A stretch of 64,000 nt of DNA, taken from NCBI GenBank assembly GCA_013433145.1, contig CM024181.1, forward strand, positions 6,014,001 to 6,078,000. The letters run 5' to 3'. The position numbers and the translations under genes were made by a program. Of the stretch, positions 60,401 to 64,000 are shown one piece after another (positions within the stretch are counted from its first letter, which is position 1; each line of letters opens with the position of its first letter). Origin of the DNA: Ascaris suum. Taxonomy: Eukaryota > Nematoda > Chromadorea > Rhabditida > Ascarididae. Under the pieces are notes generated by a model. That model was not told where the DNA came from. It made no database searches and saw only the letters and a program-made list of their open reading frames with translations.

Positions 60401-63400
60401 CGAGAGAGATGACGTTTTCATTGCTCAACTCTATGTTGTTATTGTGCATTTTTGCAGATGTTCTGTGAAAAAATTATGATTTCATCCGGCAGTTTTTAGT
60501 GACACAAATCGAAATGGTGGTGTGGCAAGGCGTGTTCGAAGAGGAAGAAGAGCGCTAACATCATCACCAGTTATCACGTCACCTGCCGAGAAACTTTACG
60601 GTGATCAGAAGGCGATTCTGATAACACAAAACGAAGTCAACGAAAGTTTGAGTATTTATCGTGCGGAAATTGACACTGCAACACATAAGATCAACGTTAC
60701 GACGAGACATCTCACAATCACCGGTCTCAGGCATTACACTCAATATCAGATTTGGGTATATCGTTTATATTCATTGAATTATAATTTTGCTTCATCTATT
60801 TTAATGGCCTAAGGGAAATGGTTGTTTTTTGTGCTTTCGCCAGAACATATAAATGGTGTTTTATTGATCCAGATGGAAAAAGATCAGCAACGTTGAAAGG
60901 TCTATGACAAGGTCATCCTCTTCTGGGGACACGGATGGCCGTGGGTCTAGTTTCATTCCTAAAGAAGGTCTAATTCAGTTTCGACCTGAATGTTTGCACT
61001 TACTTGCCCTCAACTAGTGGTGCTAGCTCCGAATCTAATTTGTTTTCAGTATTGTGTTGCAAATCTTATCCGATAGGTTGATGCCCAATCTTTTCTATCC
61101 CGGAGGGCATGTACTTCAGATTTTTGAATGGTAATCAATAAGAATCCGTTCCCTACCATTATTCCGTTTTTTTTTTTAATTTTCTGCTCTCTAAATTTTT
61201 AGATTATTGTTATTTAAATACTATTAGCCCACTCAATGGATGTGTATTATAATATAACATAATTAAGTATCGATCTAAACCTACTACATAATAGAATCGA
61301 AATTGCATTCTACTGAAATTGCAATTGATTTGAAACTATTTAGAGGGAAGAAATTCACTCAGTCGATCAGCTTAGGTAGACGACCCGAATTGATCCATAA
61401 ATCGCTTTTATTGCCATTATGAGAATTACTTACTTTCATATTGTTTTCATTTTGTTTTTAATTTGTTTGAGTTCAGAAAATTGTGAAACGCTTTATTTGG
61501 GGAAATAATTTTTCATTTCATATTTTTGAAGATTCACGCATGTCAGAATGTATCAGCTCCTGGAGGTTATCATTGCTCTCAGCGTCCTGGATATTTGGTC
61601 GTACAAACTGCACCAATTCGTGAGTTTTATTTCTTAGTTGTTTTTTATATCATTTCAATAGAAAACGACGGGGCGAGGGTTATGGAAGCTTTTTTATACA
61701 CGGCGATTTTAGCATCGTGCGTGCCTCTTTGTGTATCTTACATGTATCGGCATTACCACCGGGGACGTCTCTCCTCCAACGCAGTGTATTTTATTTCGAA
61801 TGTTATCAATTAGCAAAGAATAGTGAGAAATAACTCTGTTTTCTAATTCAGTAACAGAATGACGTTTTTGTTTCGTTTTGTTTTTCCGTCTTGGCTTCTG
61901 CAGAAATGTGTCCGCTAAATGCATTAATGCTAATGAAGTTTAGTGCTGCCGAATTTATACTGATTTGCATACTGAAATGCGATAGATTTGCAGTGCCGAA
62001 GACGAAACTGGTGAAAAAGTTCCAACGCTATAGGCAGTTTTAGGGTATTTTCTTTAATGGATTTTAAGAACAGCAGCCTGCCAATTGAGCATTATGCTCC
62101 AAAAATAAAGATTCAGCAGTTATATCATGAACTCATAGGAGGAGAGGGAAGGGGAATGGGGAAAGAAAGTGCAAAGTGTCGATTATATAAAGAATAAGAC
62201 GGCATTTTCAGTTAATTGAGTGGATTTACGCATTGCCGCTTGCAGGGAGTTTTCATTTTTTTCGATGTTTGCACTTTCACTCCATTTTGTGCTTTGATGG
62301 GATGGTCGATTTTAGCGGAAAACGATTTGGTCGATAATACAACAATCGAAGTAATCAACGCGACCACACCTGATGATGATCAACGCACTCGAAAAATAAC
62401 ATGGCTTGAGCCTAGCAATCCGAACGGTGTTATACTCGCCTATAAAGTGAAAGTGATTGCTGAAGATCGTGAACAGGTTTGTCTTATATTTAAATTATGT
62501 GAATTTACATATTCTGTTATGTAATATTTGCTTCAGCAAGAATGGGAATGCAAAGGTACGCATTAATAAGAAAATTATTGAAAATTAGGTATTGCAGGTT
62601 TTGTAGTACCATTTAAAAGGAGCTATTAAAAAAAGTTTGAACGTGGCATCCACCGCGCAACCTTCTAATCGACTTCCGCATATACGCTGTCATATCTTTA
62701 GACAACAGAAATGGAGGAAGTATGTGAGAACGAAACTTGCGCATAACTTAATTTACATATTTATATCATGTACACTGGGAAAAATTCGTTGTCATTTTGC
62801 GCACCCCCCCCCCCCTCTCCTTGCTTCCATCCTTTCTTCTCGCTCTCGTTCCCTAGTTTTCGTACTGATATTCGCGAACGGAGTTAGCTTTCTTCCATGT
62901 TAACGCTGGCCGAGGCGTGTTGATTGCTTCCAGTCAACAAAGCAAAATCGACAAGGAAGCAAATTTCTTTTTTTTTTCAGACACCTGTGGCACAATGTGT
63001 GAAAGCATCGGACTTCCGTCATCAAGGTGGCGTCACATTCCGTGGTCTGTCGGATGGTATTTATCGAGTGGAAGTGCGTACGATCACGGTGGCATCGCTC
63101 GCACTAGCTTCCACTGATGAAGTAGCTATCGCACGCTCGTTGTTCAGTGTATTCAGACAACCTTTCTTTACCAAAGGGGTTCGATTCGTTTTACGTTTGT
63201 TATGAATTGTTTATTTTGGTTTTATACCGATAGATTTTTTTGATTTTTTTAATTTATCGGGAAAAATCGTAAATTTTAAGGAAATAGTAATTTCATTTTT
63301 TTGCAGTAAATTTATGTGGCGGTTTTATTTTTTAAGGGATTAAAGAAATTTTCACGCTCTATCTTCGAAATGTCGAAATTTATTTGCTTGAGGGGTGGTT

Positions 63401-63870
63401 TAAAAGAATAGTTCGGCGAAGGGAATTTGAATAAAACTTGAATAGATAGATGAATTTATTGTTGCGATATGCTTGAAGCCTTTCCACGATAAGAGATACT
63501 TCTGAAAATGAGAAGTGACGTAAATCAATTCATCTTTGTCTCATTGAATCTGCTAGAAAGGAAAATTATCGGTTTTTGCATAAATTTTTCACAGCTTTTT
63601 TTCTTTCATAATTCTTTCGCAAAGAATTTGTTTTTGTTGAAAGTTTCGCATTTATCGATGGAATTTTATCTTTTTATGAAAGCGCCAAATTAATTTCACA
63701 GATCCCTTAATGACTAATCGAAAATATTTACACTTCTCACTGGTAAGTTAACTATTGCATTCGCTATTATATTGCAGGTGATTGCATTGATTATATTTAT
63801 TATATTCCTCGTGCTGACGATTTGTGCACTGATTGCATATTACTTCTCGCAAAAGATGTTCGGTAAGAAG
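41335..63870 (+). CDS. daf-2: insulin/IGF receptor, extracellular and transmembrane part (3' end outside window)
   Basis: Receptor tyrosine kinase of insulin-like signalling at the plasma membrane. Twenty-three exons: 41335-41439, 42035-42267, 42463-42725, 43438-43533, 43658-43690, 44761-44968, 45910-46034, 46310-46481, 47009-47170, 47841-48049, 48784-48899, 49494-49657, 49740-49799, 50521-50667, 51102-51259, 51967-52082, 52607-52701, 55370-55606, 60500-60755, 61532-61619, 62316-62476, 62981-63178, 63778-63870. They sum to 1165 codons with unbroken phase, which is itself support. Domains in order: signal peptide, L1, furin-like Cys-rich, L2, FnIII-1, FnIII-2 with the insert domain (CCDC, alpha-CT helix, basic cleavage sites), FnIII-3, transmembrane helix. 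The kinase must lie to the right; its absence is a window effect. Weakest joints: exon 1, exon 5, exon 8 start and the exon 12/13 junction. The symbol follows the C. elegans orthologue. Confidence 0.93.
42035..42725 (+). CDS. daf-2: receptor exons 2-3: L1 ligand-binding domain
   Basis: Exon 2 (42035-42267) gives CRSLDIRNSPG, LSNCTVMEGDFSVSM and FERLRVITGHLLVFQV; exon 3 (42463-42725) gives SALRSLKRMFPNLRVIGGQE, NYALVIYQNT and GVRIMDNTQLCY...IDWG. These match the first leucine-rich L domain of insulin receptors (C-x-x-x-D-I-R-N; N-C-x-V-I/M-E-G; L-F-P-N-L-x-V-I-x-G; N-Y-A-L-V-I; L-C-Y...I-D-W). Exon 3 starts at ATTATAG|T rather than at the ACTCAG 32 bases earlier, because only this choice keeps the family spacing and avoids a stop. 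Confidence 0.93.
43238..43250. repeat. C13 homopolymer in receptor intron 3
   Basis: Run of 13 C, preceded by TCCCCTT and followed by TCCTCC. Confidence 0.95.
43438..46034 (+). CDS. daf-2: receptor exons 4-7: furin-like cysteine-rich region
   Basis: Exons 43438-43533, 43658-43690 (only 33 nt), 44761-44968 and 45910-46034. They carry a dense Cys pattern: DLCSDECVPEDESRC, SCWDAETCQ, CCPVKC, GCDDEGRRCHEQCLGGCSRP, CHFCKNVIHKGVCIEKCP, RRCVTLEEC and CRVDCPFGQ. H-x-x-C-L-G-x-C-S-x-P-x-D-P and G-x-C-x-x-x-C-P are hallmark strings of the insulin-receptor CR domain. Intron 6 holds an (AT)n array; intron 5 a G13 tract. The 33-nt exon and its GAAC|GTAACT donor are the least certain. Confidence 0.88.
44517..44529. 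repeat. G13 homopolymer in receptor intron 5
   Basis: Run of 13 G followed by AGGGGGAAGGG; a G-quadruplex-capable stretch on the sense strand. Confidence 0.95.
45405..45487. repeat. (AT)n microsatellite in receptor intron 6
   Basis: About 82 bp of TA dinucleotides. Confidence 0.97.
46310..48049 (+). CDS. daf-2: receptor exons 8-10: end of Cys-rich and L2 domain
   Basis: Exons 46310-46481, 47009-47170 and 47841-48049. Sequence includes RCIKCEGYCPVKCKGGTIDS, FKKCNVIEGYLEIEL, LGSIEVIEGYLLIDF, FVSLNMFKRLRLIKGNTL, YALAIFENPNLRQVFD and GTVLFQNNRMLCYNRI, matching the L2 domain of insulin receptors. Exon 9 enters after TATTTGAG and exon 10 after CATTTGAAG, non-CAG acceptors required by the reading frame. 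Intron 10 contains a C15 tract (48162-48176). The start of exon 8 (after CCAG) is less certain. Confidence 0.9.
48162..48176. repeat. C15 homopolymer in receptor intron 10
   Basis: Run of 15 C preceded by CCTCTCCTCCTACT. Confidence 0.95.
48784..50667 (+). CDS. daf-2: receptor exons 11-14: first FnIII domain
   Basis: Exons 48784-48899, 49494-49657, 49740-49799 and 50521-50667. They read CNETTFEVRTEDVHSFGFMI-SWVAF, DHRKFLGYQ|VFYKKVDGPD, SACSDSWQMHF, KFKIKVWVPVPK|YAYYVQ and KIHFVKT...PPDPPKDV. FLGYQVFYK, ACSDSW and the Y-A-x-x-V turn match FnIII-1 of insulin receptors. The 12/13 junction is a best guess: donor CTG|GTTAGA at 49658 and acceptor TTTTCTTAG at 49739 fit in phase; earlier donors at 49612 or 49630 with acceptors at 49750 or 49762 also fit. 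Confidence 0.85.
51102..52701 (+). CDS. daf-2: receptor exons 15-17: second FnIII, CCDC insert and alpha-chain C-terminal helix
   Basis: Exon 51102-51259 has SLEWDPPVRPNGDITHYMVK-W, the FnIII-2 core (W-x-P-P-x-x-P-N-G-x-I-T-H-Y). Exon 51967-52082 has PGCCDCNSLK, equivalent to the CCSC motif used for disulfide bonds between alpha chains. Exon 52607-52701 has SAEEMEKNGEAAFENAVQNL-VFVQ, corresponding to the alpha-CT helix (family F-E-x-x-x-x-N-x-V-F-V) that contacts insulin. Exons 15 and 17 use AAG acceptors (TTTGAAG, TTTAAAG). Confidence 0.9.
53367..53379. repeat. G13 homopolymer
   Basis: In receptor intron 17, sense strand. Confidence 0.95.
53604..53618. repeat. G15 homopolymer
   Basis: In receptor intron 17, followed by AGGGGAGAGGGGG; four or more G runs make a G-quadruplex possible. 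Confidence 0.95.
53806..53872. repeat. perfect 29-bp inverted repeat with 9-nt loop
   Basis: Left arm 53806-53834 and right arm 53844-53872 are exact reverse complements; the loop is AAAACATCT. The word CATGATAGAACATCT just left of the left arm resembles the junction sequence around the loop, suggesting how the copy arose. Confidence 0.95.
55370..55606 (+). CDS. daf-2: receptor exon 18: basic insert-domain cassette
   Basis: A 237-nt exon, flanked by introns of about 2.7 and 4.9 kb, placed between the alpha-CT exon and the processing-site exon. It enters after GACATCAG (phase 2) and leaves at CAAAA|GTAAAG (phase 2), so inclusion or skipping does not change the frame. The product is Gly/Asn/Ser-rich then strongly basic: RYCGRARKRIG, HVVVELANAGG, LRTLRRLRRHPQRRRTA. 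Reading through the donor gives AAG TAA, a stop at once. The insert domain is poorly conserved, so this exon is supported by phase, length and basic character rather than homology. Confidence 0.6.
55607..60499 (+). other. receptor intron 18, 4.9 kb
   Basis: Largest intron seen. No supported exon on either strand. A minus-strand frame at 58930-58646 (94 codons, Lys/Gln/Asn-rich) is overlapped by an open plus-strand frame and has no recognisable content. The intron starts with TAA in the exon 18 frame. Confidence 0.55.
60500..61619 (+). CDS. daf-2: receptor exons 19-20: cleavage sites and end of FnIII-2
   Basis: Exon 60500-60755 opens after TTTTTAG with GGVARRVRRGRRALTSS; RRVRR and RGRR are furin-type sites where the alpha and beta chains would separate. 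It continues LSIYRAEIDTATHKINVTTR and LTITGLRHYTQYQIW, matching the family I-x-G-L-R-H-F/Y-T-x-Y. Exon 61532-61619 (after TTTTTGAAG) gives IHACQNVSAPGG then CSQRPGYLVVQTAPI, the closing strand with the conserved A-C-N/Q. Confidence 0.9.
62316..63178 (+). CDS. daf-2: receptor exons 21-22: third FnIII domain
   Basis: Exon 62316-62476 reads PENDLVDNTT...KITWLEPSNPNGVILAYK, equivalent to the family W-x-E-P-x-x-P-N-G-x-I-x-x-Y. Exon 62981-63178 (after TTTTTTTTTCAG) reads AQCVKASDFRHQGGVTFRGL then SDGIYRVEVRTITVASLA, the C-V-x...L-x-x-G-x-Y-x-V-x-V-R-x-x-S/T-x-A core. The 198-nt second exon ends at AAAGGG|GTTCGA; an earlier GTGTAT donor is possible. Confidence 0.88.
62804..62815. repeat. C12 homopolymer in receptor intron 21
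   Basis: Run of 12 C followed by TCTCCTTGC. Confidence 0.95.
63778..63870 (+). CDS. daf-2: receptor exon 23: transmembrane helix
   Basis: After ATTGCAG the exon reads VIALIIFIIFLVLTICALIA then YYFSQKMFGKK: one hydrophobic helix of about 22 residues followed by a basic stop-transfer stretch, as expected for a type I receptor. Two donors sit in tandem, GTAAGA at 63863 and GTAAGT at 63871, eight bases apart and in different frames; the second keeps phase 0. The juxtamembrane and kinase exons are beyond the window. Confidence 0.85.
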
Positions 63871-64000
63871 GTAAGTTGAATTAAAATATGAAGATTTCTT
63901 TTGTTCGACATTTGTGATCTAATGAAACGATTTTAAATGTTGGCTGCGATTCGAACGTTTGAAGGTGATCCGATTTGGAAGTTTTTATTGAAGGAACATA

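Noticed and set aside
63871..64000. A receptor kinase loss
   Set aside because: The window simply ends shortly after the transmembrane exon; absence of the kinase here says nothing about the gene.

Overview
The window reads as nuclear DNA of a nematode. It is AT-rich with scattered G/C homopolymers. Its genes are split into many short exons by introns of about 80 bp to 4.9 kb with GT..AG ends, and several gene starts lie directly behind TTTTAG/TTTAG acceptors, the pattern expected for spliced-leader trans-splicing. No operon-like bacterial structure, CRISPR, rRNA or tRNA was found. The genus cannot be fixed from the sequence alone. All gene models were assembled by hand from splice signals, reading phase and remembered family conservation; none was tested by alignment.

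Layout: (1) 439-4634, minus strand: a PIR-1/DUSP11-type RNA 5'-polyphosphatase, five exons found, first exon not found. (2) 4635-15190: about 10.5 kb of mostly non-coding DNA with a GA-rich minisatellite, an (AT)n array, clusters of CACGTG E-boxes and one small signal-peptide-like ORF. (3) 15208-22682, plus strand: mitochondrial ornithine aminotransferase in nine exons, complete in length but with an apparent 1-nt deletion in the last exon. (4) 22683-33090: no firm gene; several exon-like pieces on the minus strand. (5) 33091-37264, minus strand: a five-exon gene for an unrecognised, low-complexity, basic protein. (6) 37267-41334: nothing firm except repeats. (7) 41335 to beyond the right edge, plus strand: an insulin/IGF receptor (DAF-2/InR family) with 23 exons covering signal peptide, L1, Cys-rich, L2, three FnIII domains, the alpha-chain C-terminal helix, basic processing sites and the transmembrane segment. 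The tyrosine kinase lies outside the window.

The identified genes do not form one pathway. PIR-1 acts on triphosphorylated RNA and in C. elegans works with Dicer in small-RNA production; ornithine aminotransferase links ornithine to glutamate semialdehyde in mitochondria; the receptor controls growth, dauer and lifespan signalling. The most interesting points are the receptor's exon 18 (a frame-neutral cassette right after the ligand-binding helix, with an in-frame stop at its donor), the unusual number of AAG/GAG splice acceptors, a perfect 29-bp hairpin inside a receptor intron, and the unidentified gene at 33-37 kb.
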